Part shown: one piece after another, positions 38,101 to 49,869 of the stretch
Layout of the letters: each line of letters starts with the position of its first letter
Numbering within the stretch: position 1 is the stretch's first letter
Assembly: GCA_013365325.1 (NCBI GenBank)
Contig: JABVXV010000257.1
Coordinates: 1 to 64,000, forward strand
Direction of reading: 5' to 3'
Origin: Dipetalonema caudispina
Lineage: Eukaryota > Nematoda > Chromadorea > Rhabditida > Onchocercidae
Length of the DNA: 64,000 bases
Notes under the pieces: model-generated
The model's input: the letters and a program-made list of their open reading frames with translations, nothing else
Databases searched by the model: none
What the model was told of the DNA's origin: nothing
Position numbers and translations under genes: made by a program

Positions 38101-39217
38101 AAACAATATATATTTATCAAGCGCTGTACCATAATTTGTACCAATTCGTATTTCTGTCATTCTTCAGAAGGTTAACTGAGGGTACACAAGTACACAAAGT
38201 TTGCTATATTGTGGATAATTCAAATTTTAGCTGGTTTTTGCTTAAGAAAACATGAGAATTATTTGGATTGTGTGGTTTTGCAAATGCGATTTGTTGGTTG
38301 ACATGCTTTGCAAGCTGAGGCTTTGAAGGAATGAAATTAGAAATGCTCAGAATGTTCAAAAATTGTAGCTTTCGGATATCAGTTCATTAGAGTTTGATTT
38401 TGTATTTAGTTAATTAGTTAGTTTTCAGTTTCTCTCAAAAGGCTGATGTTGATCGGCACATGGTTGTTCACTCTAACGAACTTGCGCATAAATGTGGACA
38501 TTGCGGTGAGCAATTTCGTTGGAAAAAGCAATTAACAGCACATATTCGAAAACATGATAAGGTATTCTTATAGTTTTATACTTATTTCAAGTTAAGATCA
38601 TCAAATAATTTAATATAGTTTAGGAAATTTTTCGAAAATCAAAATGATTTGAATATAAAAAAGAGTATGTTTTACATTAGCAAGAAACAAGAGATAAATG
38701 TATTCGATCCTTTCTGAACATTCAAAACAGTTTTTTTCTATTTTTTATTCAGACTTTATTTAATCGATAAAGCCAAACTCTGAGTTTACATTTGAACTTA
38801 CACAGAAAACAATGTCAGCATTGGCTAGTGGCATTTCATTATTGGCAGAATAAGAAAAATAATTCTTGTTGGTTTCTTCTTACAGTAAGAGTTCATTTCG
38901 AATGAATCATAAATTAATTACTCCTTTAAACTTACCTGGGTTATAACTTTAGGTGATTTGAGTGTTATTTCAAATTTCAGGTTTATATACCGTATACTCA
39001 TTTATGCCATTTGTGTGATGCAAAATATGCAAATGGTTTTGGTTTAAGTCGACATTTAATCCGAAAACACAAATGTTCGATACCACGTGGATTTACACGA
39101 TTTCAATATAAGAAATGCAAGGATGGTTACGCTCGGCTGCAGACAAAACGTTGTTTAAGCAGAAGTTTAGCTATGGATTTAGGTTGCTATGTCGGTGAAG
39201 GGAAGGAGAAGGCGTGA
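35174..39217 (+). CDS. HINFP: HINFP-type C2H2 zinc-finger protein (histone H4 transcription factor homolog)
   Basis: Nine exons join in frame to 434 aa: 35174-35275, 35774-35870, 35988-36162, 36722-36794, 36883-36991, 37234-37383, 37749-37977, 38429-38561, 38981-39217. The product has ten Cys2-His2 or partial fingers: Cys39/44-His57/61, Cys78/83-His96/100, Cys143/148-His161/165, Cys182/187-His200/204, Cys212/215-His228, Cys251/254-His267/271, then four more. Several N-terminal fingers have the C-x4-C spacing typical of HINFP. Segments ACPYCGVFFANNSKLIDHM, HLCQKQFGTQRLLREH and the tail GFTRFQYKKCKDGYARLQ line up with the vertebrate protein, including its finger lacking the second His. In vertebrates HINFP activates replication-dependent histone H4 genes at G1/S; the same nuclear role is inferred. 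It is shorter than human HINFP (about 517 aa), lacking the long acidic C-terminal tail. A poly(A) signal AATAAA lies at 39318. Confidence 0.9.
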
Positions 39218-40916
39218 TTTATAAGCCTAACTAAGTTATTGTTTATATGAGTTAATATATGTGAATTCTATCCTAAACGAAGTTTAACTTTAATTCATCG
39301 TAAGTATGCTTTCATCTAATAAATTCAAATGTTCTCAAACATCAAATTTGTTCCATAAAGCTATGTTTTTGATTAATTCTAGGAATTCATCCCATATTTT
39401 TGTTTCATGGTGAATGTATACATATGGGTAAAGGAAAAGCATAGGTATCAATAGACAGGACGATTCTGACATGACTTTCTCCGGTTTCAATTTTTTATTA
39501 TGAGTACTTTTTTTTATAAGAAGAAATTGAATTAGGCTGATCAATCCTTTCATCGTTTTTTGATCTCTTCATTAAATTCTGTATGTAACTTCAAAGGTTG
39601 AGAATTGTTCTTTTGTTTTGAAAGAAAAATGAAGTTTCTAATTTATGAAGTTTTTCCTATGTGAATTAGAAATTGCTAAGAAATTCACGGAATGACGCTA
39701 TTAGGGTTAAATTAAGTGTATTCATGTAATGACGTTATTGAAGTCAACGATGTAATGTAACGTTATATATAGCTATGTAATGTTACATCATCTTTCAGTA
39801 CTATTCATTACCATTTTGCAATTTTTTCCCATTCAATCGCCATTAGTGAAGAATTTTAGGGGAAATTGAAATCTAAAATTTAGATAATTCGAAATTAGTT
39901 TAGGAGCAATTGATTTTTATTCTCATTGAAACTCTTCAGTTGGAATTAATTCCTACATATTTTTTCATCATTCATTTGTGCTGATTGTAACATATGATAG
40001 TCGTTAGGATGGTTGCTTTCTTCTATCTTCTCATATCATCCTTCCAATTTCATTTTCGTCTAACTATTTATTTTTGTTTGTATGTCTTGTAACTAAACGG
40101 CCCAAAATCATCGATAGCAAATGACTTAAATTCAAAAGCTATAAATTAAATGCAATGCTTTGATACTTAATATCGTAAGATTTATGGAACGGATTAATAT
40201 AGCTGCTTACAATGTATGGATTTAACTATCCCTAATAATATTGGTAGTATTGATTTGTGGAATTTGGAATGGGTTTATCTTTTCAAACGTCTATTTTTAT
40301 CATATTATATGTGTAATTCTTCAATTTTATGGCCAATTTTTTAATTAATTGTGTAGGAAAATATGGGAAAGTGAAGTGTGATAGTTAAAATAAATCCTCA
40401 TGTGGAATTAGTAGTAATTGTCTAAATAAGCGTATAATTAAATATATTTCTTAGTTATTATGAATTTTATTGTGACGTTATTATGATTGGTGAAATCAGA
40501 TTTTCCGTTTCAATAAGATCATTTGATAATGGCGAAAAAAAAAATGTTGTATCGTTTCATAACTTAATGAGATAATCCTAATTCTAAGGAATAACTCAAT
40601 TGATCCGAATGGAAAAAAGGAAATCTTTTACTGTAATATATACATTTTTTATTGCGTAAATTGTTGAGTGATAAGATATTAATTAATTTTCCATGATCGT
40701 ATCATTAAAAAAATGATAAAACTTGTTTATCTTTTGATAACATTGTCTCGAATATTGTTGAAGATATCTGTGTTAATTCATCGTCTCATAATATCTGTGA
40801 TATTTTATTATCAATGGACAGTTTATGCATAATACTACTGTTTTACTGAGTGAATTCAGAAATTTCCAGCATTTGTTTTAGTTTTATACATCTTCGAGGT
40901 CTCTGAAGTTCACATC
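39218..40916 (+). other. 1.7-kb spacer between HINFP and the TOFU-6-like gene
   Basis: It contains the HINFP 3' UTR with AATAAA at 39318-39323 and no further supported exon. A TTTCCAG at about 40863-40869, 48 nt before the next ATG, could be a trans-splice acceptor for the downstream gene. The spacer is long for a classical nematode operon but does not formally exclude one. Confidence 0.5.
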
Positions 40917-43900
40917 ATGCAATTTCACGGAGAAAGACGTATGACAGCCGCAGGTGATTACGCAAAATTGAAACCTTCAGATTTACATTTGCCGTATATG
41001 GGTACATCAGATGATCGAACGCTTTACGTTCAAAATATACCCGAAGCATGGGATAAGGTGTGTTAACATATTTTCTGAGTTATTTTTTAAAAATATTTTC
41101 TCATTTCTTTTAATCTTTAATCTTTCATTCTTCTCTTCCACTCATAATTGTTTTGTAAGCAATTTTTTTCCAGTGGAAGCTTCTTCATATATTTCGACGA
41201 TTTGGACGAATCGACAATATCAAAATTATGCGAAAACACGAAGATTCATCAACATGCGCGTATGTCATTATAATTTAAGTTTAAATATCAACTAAATTCT
41301 TTAATGACAATGAATAGCTTGTTCATAGACAAGCATTTTTTTAACTGCATTACGATACAATTATTACTTGATTGAAGATCGTCGCAGTTAACTAATTAAT
41401 TTAAGGTTTGTTCATATGATGTCAATTGCTGATGCAAATTCGGTTATCACTGCAACAGCTCATGATGATGGCAAAATACAATTACCGGAACTATCGAAAC
41501 CACTCAAGGTATGCTTGAATTTGGAAGGGAAGAAAGGGCAGGAAGCAGGAGAAAAAAGGGAATTTAATAATAATTTTTAAAACTCATATTTCTAGAAGTA
41601 TTGTTCCTTTACTATCAGACTGACTGATTTTTTAGATCCAATTTGTAAGACAGAAAGGGAATGGATATTTGAAAACAGATTTATCAACAACTATTGATAG
41701 AGAAACGGAAAGAATGAAAAGGTTAGTTGGTAGTTATCATTTTATAAGATATTATGACATAATAGTGATAATACAGATCTTGCTAAGGTTTATCAATTAG
41801 TCAATGGAGCGTTTGTGAAAAGTAAGGAATAAGGGAAAGAACTGGAATCATAGGAGATCTCCGGAATGGAAAACATCGTTTATATTAAACTCTGTTTCAG
41901 TTATTTTTCCATTATTGATAGACCGGAATTGGTTTCGACAGGAGGAAATATTCGTAAACCGATTATGTACAATGAACGTCTTCATCGTCATATGTATCTA
42001 CCATGGGGAAAGCCAGTGGAGGTCTTTTTTTTACTTTCTGCTTTCCTGATAAGGAGGAAATTAATTAAAATTCAGTAATAATGCGTATTAATAAATTAGA
42101 CATTTGAGGAAGATTGAGAGATACAAGTCTGGAAGTGAGGTATATTTTGGATTTAGTTTTGTTTGGAAATTTCGCCGTTTATACAGATTTGTAACTTGAA
42201 TTAGAAGAATGGCGAAGTTTCGAAGGTTGACGAAAATTACTGATTTTTAGATTGAACTTGTTAAACCAATTGCGGACTTTTTGCACTGGCCATTGACATT
42301 TTACGTGCTCACTAAAACTCATGCATGTGAAGCAGAAAATTTAATAATTAGCAATGAAGTTTTAGACGGTCATATTATAGCTCATTTTAAACGTGCAGCT
42401 CAAGTGACACATGTTATGGTAAGGAATTTTTCTTTTTGAGTTTAAAAATTTTTGTAATTCACTTTTATATATCATTGATTCTTATTAGGTTTACATTCTT
42501 ATACGCTGCTGAACTCTATGGCTTACTAGTTCTAATGGTTTTCCCAGCCGTAATTTCCCATTTTTTATGTTGTGCACTGAATTAGATCTTATTATATATA
42601 AATTCCGTGCGATGAACTTTTACTGTATATGAATTCTATATGACGGACTTTTTGAAATACGTTTTATCTTCAATAATATGTGGTTTTATCAACTGTTACA
42701 AGCCTCATGAAAAGTGTTAAACAAAGTCAAACATGTAAATTTTGGGGACTTTTAAGAAATTTTTGTTAATGTATTATTGAGTACAATTATATTTTGCAGA
42801 AGAATGAACTGCTGATTGCAGCACCAAAGAAGCCAGGCCAGGTACCACTTCGATGTCGCGTATTGGAAGAATTGGATGACAAAAAAATTCGTATCTATAC
42901 ATTGGATGTGGGACAAACGATGGTGGTGCAAATGAATGAATTAAAAGTTATCAGTGAATATTTGGCATCTATACCAGCTAGAGTGAGTTTTCATATTGCA
43001 AAAGCTTGAATGAATTATTTATTCATCTATATTATACTAGTTAATTTGAGACTCTAGTTAGGTAGGTAAATCATAAGATTCCAAGGTATAAAGGAGAAAT
43101 TTTCAGTTTACCCTAAAAACAATCATTTCAATTTATGGAGTTTTTTAGTGTCTTTTAATGTTTTCTTGAAAATTTATTGTATAGGATGTATGTTGTTAAT
43201 AATTCTGGTTCGCAAAATCAAACATTAAATTGGTATGTATGGCGTGAAATTGCGATACAAGAAATTCATTTTGATGAATCTACTTCATGTAGCGCAATTT
43301 CATGGGATCTTCTGACCATTTCATATGTATGAATATTTTTAGGCTACTCCATGCGTGCTGTACGGTATTACCAAGCCAACGACAGCATTTGCAAAAGTTG
43401 CTTGTCATCTTCTGGAAAATATTGATCACTTGGCAGTATTAGTTGTAAGCTTCGAAGGTGCTGTTGCTCTTGTTAGAGCGTTTGAAATGAATGGTATTGC
43501 TTTAAAAATTAAAGAAAAGTGCAGAATGTCGAACGATAAAATAAAATTTTTGATTCTTATAGGCATGTGAAGTTCTGTAGTAAAATTAAAGTTTATTAAG
43601 GAGCACCTGTAGCGGAAATTGCGAAAATTCTCACTAACAAAGGTGTATGTGATTACAAGCCGCCAAATAAGCGAAGAGTATATCCTCGGGAAGCAATCCT
43701 TTCACTAAGAGAACAACAAGTAAATGCTTACAAATACTATTCTAATTTGCATTGTTTGTTTTATACGAATTACATCATATATTTCTTCGTCTGAATTTGC
43801 AATGAATTATGTCTTAAGCTCTCTTTCGTTCTGCTCTCTCCGCAACCGAAGGAAATTTGTTTTATTATGCATAAGAAAAATTAAAATCCAAATATAATAA

Positions 43901-44103
43901 AGAATTTGAGACAAGAATCTGTTATATACTTTAGAAAAATACTACCGTCTTTGCTAAACTACCACTTCCTGTCAAATGATTCAATTTTATTTCAGCGAAA
44001 ACTATCAATTTCAAATCGTGAAGTGGCAGATGCTATTTTGATCAAACCTCGATTGAAACAGAACGGAACGGCTCAGAAATTGATTGAAAATGGAATAGCT
44101 TAA
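40917..44103 (+). CDS. tofu-6: RRM plus extended-Tudor protein, TOFU-6-like (PETISCO/PICS scaffold)
   Basis: Ten exons join in frame to 414 aa: 40917-41057, 41174-41259, 41406-41508, 41636-41721, 41922-42021, 42251-42418, 42800-42982, 43343-43493, 43601-43719, 43996-44103. Residues ~34-100 form an RRM with RNP2 LYVQNI (36-41) and RNP1-like STCAFVHM (73-80). Residues ~170-320 look like an extended Tudor domain: core PLRCRVLEELDDKKIRIY, then DVG (264-266) where typical Tudor domains have DYG, then a Leu/Pro/Cys-containing end (IPARATPCVLYG). Near the C-terminus YPREAIL (367-373) resembles the eIF4E-binding YxxxxL-hydrophobic motif. RRM, eTud and 4E motif in this order is the known architecture of C. 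elegans TOFU-6/MEL-47, which scaffolds ERH-2, PID-3 and IFE-3 and acts in piRNA precursor processing and embryonic chromosome segregation. The assignment rests on architecture, not alignment. The alternative start at 40941 (MTAAGDY) is possible. Confidence 0.8.
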
Positions 44104-45212
44104 GAAATATGAAGTTCAATTCAATATAAAATTTTATGGCCTTTTCCCTACTACTACCAGTTACCAGCTTTAGTGTAACTACCAATGATATATCATAAAG
44201 CTATTAAATCTCAATTTAGAACTTAGAGTCTTGCTTATTTTTCTTTAATGAATTAGGATAGAATGGAAGCATATTGGTAAAGTAAACAAGTTTCTAGATC
44301 ATAGTTAAGCTATTAAGCTGTTGTTGAACTATTCATTTACTCACAATATTTCCGCATTAATAATGCTTTAAAATTAGCCAATTTTCTGAAATACATTACT
44401 ATCGTTGTTTTTATTTAAAATTTATGCTGAACACAGCTATTTATCATCGTAGGCTTGTACATTTCTTTGTGGTCCTAACTCAGAAATCGTATAACTTCAA
44501 AAATTTATCAAAACAAGATTTGAAAATTCTTTTTCTTTCAATTTAGAAAAATAAACTGGTAATTGGTAATAATTCATTACAAGTAATGATTATGTATTGC
44601 TTCATTGGATTGCCTTAATTTAACAGATGACGAGGTATTTTTTGTCTTCTTCAGCTCCACTGTTACCATACGCAATAGCAAACATTCCATTGATTGTTTT
44701 TTTTTTTTTTTGTAATCTGTTGTAATATTTTATTTTAATGTGTTTAGAATGTTTCTCTTTTTTTTTCTTGAGAATTATCAGATTTATTATTGTAAGGTTC
44801 CCATGATCATCTGTTTTTTTTTTTTTTTTTTAAATTGTTTTCTGTTATACATTTTCACTTTTAATCTGTTTTTCTTTTCCTTTATAAATTTTCATAGTTG
44901 CAACATTACTTTTATTTTGAATAAGAAATGGATAATAATAGTAATAGTTTAATTTCATTCATTAAAACATAACCAGAATTTTTTTTCTTTTCGCAAAAAA
45001 TTAAATAATGAAGAATGAAGATGCAATCATTTATATTTATGATAATGATCATAATCATCATGATAATCCTGATAAATTGTCCCTTAATTTCTCATTATCC
45101 AATCTTTTTTTGGTTAGAAGATACCCGTTAAGTATAATGACACTTGTGTCATGATGAAAATCTTCATATGTTTACACAAAAACTTCTCAACAACAACAGC
45201 TCAAGTCCTTCA

Positions 45213-45237
45213 GTAGAGTAGAGTAGAGTAGAGTAGA
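45213..45237. repeat. (GTAGA)5 pentanucleotide repeat
   Basis: Five perfect GTAGA units in a stretch otherwise of normal complexity. Confidence 0.9.
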
Positions 45238-47671
45238 AGTAGAGGAGAACGTGAAGTGTTACCTTCATTTCACATCTTTTCCAATCACATTTAAGTAATT
45301 TGATATCTTTTTACCAATTCCTAATTCTATCCAACTAGAAAGGTTAAACATTTTCTTCCTCATCCTTCAAATTTGAACTATTTCTTAGTGTTGAACTTAA
45401 AGTAAACCTAAGAAAATATGAGGTTAGATTACCAATTTTTATCATGTTTACGTTTGTTTTTACTTATGAAAACACAACATTCACTAAAATATAAGTACAA
45501 AACATATAAATACGATCAACCGTCATGAATGATTTGTTAGATTTTCGGCTTAACATAGGGTCAACAGTTTTTACAAGATTAACTTACTTGTCTCTGACAA
45601 GTGAATGTATTGTCTTGGAAGATAATATTATATGTAATCGAAAAGTTCACGTTAGGATGGATATTACTTGATTTAGAAGAATTGAATTTACCCATCATAT
45701 AATTATTCGTAAATATTACCAATGCGAAAAGTTTCATCAATTTAAAATTTACTAAAATTCAAAAAAGGTATATTTAGTTTAGAAAGGGAAAGGAAAGAAA
45801 AAATTTTTCGAATTTATACTATCTATACTAATTTGAAGTATTACTACGTAATATACAAATAATTTAATATTATTAAATTTCTGCTACATATTTTGTTGCA
45901 CAGTATCAGAAGTCAAAGTACCAAGATCGATATATATTTTAAAATAAAAAAAGGAAAGAAGCAACCAATACTTAAAAATAAAAATTTCATTTTTTTTCTA
46001 ACGATGATACACTAATAATCTTAGTACAATTATAATGTTCTGATTTGATATTGATTTATTGATAATTTCCGGAACAATAAAACTATTAATTGATTCATTT
46101 GAATGATAGTATCAATTAAAGATAAACCAAAATGATATATTGAAATAAAATGTTATTTAACTTCAAGTTTTTGATGATAAAATAAATGAAATTGATTAGA
46201 TGACAATAATTCTTACTTTCATAACAGTACTTCGAGATTTTTTCCTTTTTTTTTTTTTTTTTTTTTGAATAGATTTAAAAGAAGTTACTTATAGGTTTTT
46301 CTAATTCAACTCTTTCCATCATACTTTCCGGAAGAACGGAATGATTGGGAGAGGGGAGAAGATAAAAAAAAAAAAAAAGCCTCTCCACAAGTGTCATTTA
46401 TGAAAAATCTCGAGATGGCAATTCAGGTTCAACTTCAAGCTTTAAGTACATCCTCACCTCTTTCTATCTGTTCTTTCGACATATATAAAATTGCTTGCCT
46501 GTATAATTTATCCTTTCAATGCAGTCACTTTTCTTATTACTTCTAATTTTTAGCTAATAAACTTTTCCATTTCCTTTCTTCCTTTATTATATTTGTATAT
46601 TAATAAAAGTAATTTTTCATAAAAAAGAAGAAAAAATGAAAAAAAAAGAAAAATTAAAAAATAACTTGAAATAAGCAAATAAATAAGTAAGGAAGTAATT
46701 TTTTTTTTTTTAAATAAAAAATGGTATAAAATAAGTAAATAAGTAAATGAGTAAATGATAGGATGAAAGTAAAATACATAAAAGATAAGAAAAAAAAAAT
46801 GTATTTATGTAAGGAAAAAACAAATAAGCTAAATTTATTATGTAAGTAAGTAAAATAATTGATTATTGTGTCGATAAAATTTGTTAATGATATCAAATAT
46901 AATAAAAATAAATTGCCAGTATTATATTTTAACTAATTCTTTGGGCAAAATTTTAGGAAAAATGTTTGAATAATTTTTTCATTTCTTTTTTTAAGTATAT
47001 TATTATTGTTATTTATTAACAATCTTTTTTTTTTTTTTCTTAATAATTGAATATGTCAAGTATTTATTGATTGAAATTAAAAAAAAAAAAACTTAATGAA
47101 AGTTACATTAGAAGGATGAAAAGATTTATAATTAATTTGATTACATAGTGCTTGAAATTTTCATAATTATGACTACATTTATAAAACAACAAATTCTTCT
47201 TTGCTGTTATCAGTGATAAATTTCATATGATATTCTACGGTTATCATTTGTTTAATGATAAATCCGATATGATATGGAAAATTCGACATAATATGTAGGA
47301 TTTGCATTTTTATTTTGATCAAATTTCTTTTTTATCACTTATTCACTTCCATTCTTTTCTATCTTTTGTTCACTTTCTTTTTAATTTACACCTAAATTAA
47401 TCAATTAATTATGGAAATAATTAAAGAGCTAAATTTCGATCTTTTCGCATCATCATAACGATTAAATCTGATTGATGTTTATGATTGAAAATTATCAAAT
47501 GATATTTGAAAATTGTATCTTTAACATAGTAAACGGTAAGCTTCTTTTCGCATCAAACTGCAATTTTAGCTTAAAATTTTTCAATATTTCTTATGCAATT
47601 TTGATAGTAATAATACCCAAAAAAAAAAAAAAAAAAAAAATTCTTTGAGCTTTTTTCTTTTTAAGTGATAG

Positions 47672-47832
47672 GATTATTCATATTATTATTATTTTAATTA
47701 TTATTAATATTTTAATCATTATTATTATTATTATCATTATTATTATTATTATTATTATTCATATTATTCATATTATTCATATTACTATTATTATTATTAT
47801 TATATTATTATTATTATTATTCATATTATTAT
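47672..47832. repeat. (ATT)n microsatellite with CAT interruptions
   Basis: About 160 bp of ATT units broken at intervals by TCATATT. Non-coding. Confidence 0.9.
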
Positions 47833-47970
47833 TATGATTTAGAAGAAAAAAAAAGGCGAAGATGATGAAGAGATGGAACGAATGGACCACTTTATGAACA
47901 TCTGTCATTTCTTTTTTTTTTTTTGATGTTCATCAATCAATTATTAACTAATCATTCCAATCATTTTCTG

Positions 47971-48100
47971 GGCTCTTTTTAGCCACTTAAACATCAAATC
48001 ATTCCTGGCACTTTTAGCCACTTGAACATCGAATCTTTTTTCTCATGTTCGATTTTCTTTCTCTTTTTTTTTTCGCCACTTGAAAATCGAATGATTTTCC
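47971..48100. repeat. Three dispersed copies of GCCACTTGAACATCGAATC
   Basis: Variants of this 19-mer, each preceded by a T-rich stretch, begin at about 47982, 48017 and 48075. The first two copies share a longer unit starting GGC(T/A)C then TTTT and AGCCACTT. Confidence 0.75.
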
Positions 48101-49816
48101 CCTTGTACCATTTTTCACAACCACTTCAATAACCCAATAAGCCAAAATTGTAGTGGTAACATGCAGAGCTATTTGTTTTTTTTTTTTGCTTTCCCTTCCT
48201 TCTTCTCCTTTTCTCTCTCCCTCTCTCTCTCTCTCTCTCTCAATTCTGAAGGATGAAATGGATACGAAAATGAGGATAGGCGAGAACTCAGGAAGAATTA
48301 AGGGAAAGAGATAGATAGAGAGAGAGAGAGAAGGAAGTGAGAAAAAAAGTGAAACTTTTAATATGTATAAATCAATTTAATACTTTTCTTCCTTTTTTTT
48401 TTTTTTTTCCTCCAATGAAATTTAAAATTACTTCCAAATATGACAGCAACAAATACTAAAGAGAGCACTTGAATGAAGTACCGTAATCCATTGATGAAAA
48501 TTTTGCATTGATTTAAATTTATTTCCTATCGTTTCTTTTGCTTTTTTTTTTTTTTTTTCAAGATTTTGTTAATAAAAATTTGAAAAGATTGAAAAAATTG
48601 TTTGAAAAAGAAAAGGAAAAAGAACATACAATTTTGTTGAATGCGATTTTTTTTTTTTTTTTTTGGTTAAAAAGAAAAAAATCAATTTTTTGAGGTAATG
48701 TAAAATTTGAAAAATTTCCTTTCTTTATTCTTTTTTCAAACAAATATTTTGAAATCATTACAAAATTACAAGAAATAAGAACAAAGAAAAAGTATAAAAA
48801 CAAAAGACGAGAAACTTTTATTCGATTTTTGAAAATATCTGCTGGTGATACAAATTAAATTTCTAACAGCATTGCAGAAAATAAGTAAAGTTTAATTTTT
48901 TTTTTTTTTTTGATAATCAAATATTTTAAAATGCGGAGTATTTTTACTTTTGGTTTTGTTTTTTCTTTCTTTTTTTTCAGCCTTTATTTCTTTAAGTCAT
49001 CATATCATACAGTACGAATTAGCTAATTAATAACTGATTAATAACTGAATTAGCTAATTTTATAATAAATTAATAACCGTGAAATTCACAGTTATCAAAT
49101 GTTCGAAAATATGAGAATTCTGAACTTTTTTTAAGAAAAAAAAAACCTTTACAATAACATATTATCATTGGATTCAGCAATTCATGTTGCAAACGAAAAT
49201 TGAAATTTCCTCAGTTCAAATATCAGCAAAGTATTTGAAAATGTAATACCATTTATCCATTTCATTTTTTCTTGTTTTTCCTCAACTATTTCAATTTTTT
49301 AAATACTTCATTTCCTATTAACTATACAAATTGTCCATTTTAATTTTTTCCCCAACTATCAAAAATTTCATATCAGCTAGATAAAAATTTTTTTTCATTG
49401 TTTACATTGTGTTTTAAGTTTATACTTGATCACTTCAAGTATTTCCATATTTTCAATATTTACTTCATTCATCCGTATTTTCCAATTATTTTTCTCAATT
49501 TCAAAGTGTTAATTTTAATTAATATTAATTTATTATTTTTCACACTAATGAAATAAATAAATGAATGCTAATGTAATTTACTTAATCATAACCATATGTT
49601 TCAATTATTATTGCTATTCATTTTCTTCATCTTATTATTACTATTATTATGATTATTACTATTATCATTATTACGATTATTAACTATTACAATTGGGTGT
49701 GAAAATAACACGAAATATTTATGTATATTTTGTTAGAAATTATATGATACGCACATTCCTTTTCATCCAATTCATGCATACCATATTTATTAACTATTCA
49801 TTCAGTCAATCATATT

Positions 49817-49869
49817 TCATTCATTCATTCATTCATTCATTCATTCATTCATTTATTCATTCATTTCAT
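49817..49869. repeat. (ATTC)n tetranucleotide microsatellite
   Basis: About 13 ATTC units. The same ATTC/GAAT motif occurs as shorter runs elsewhere (15657-15680, 28101-28116). Confidence 0.9.
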
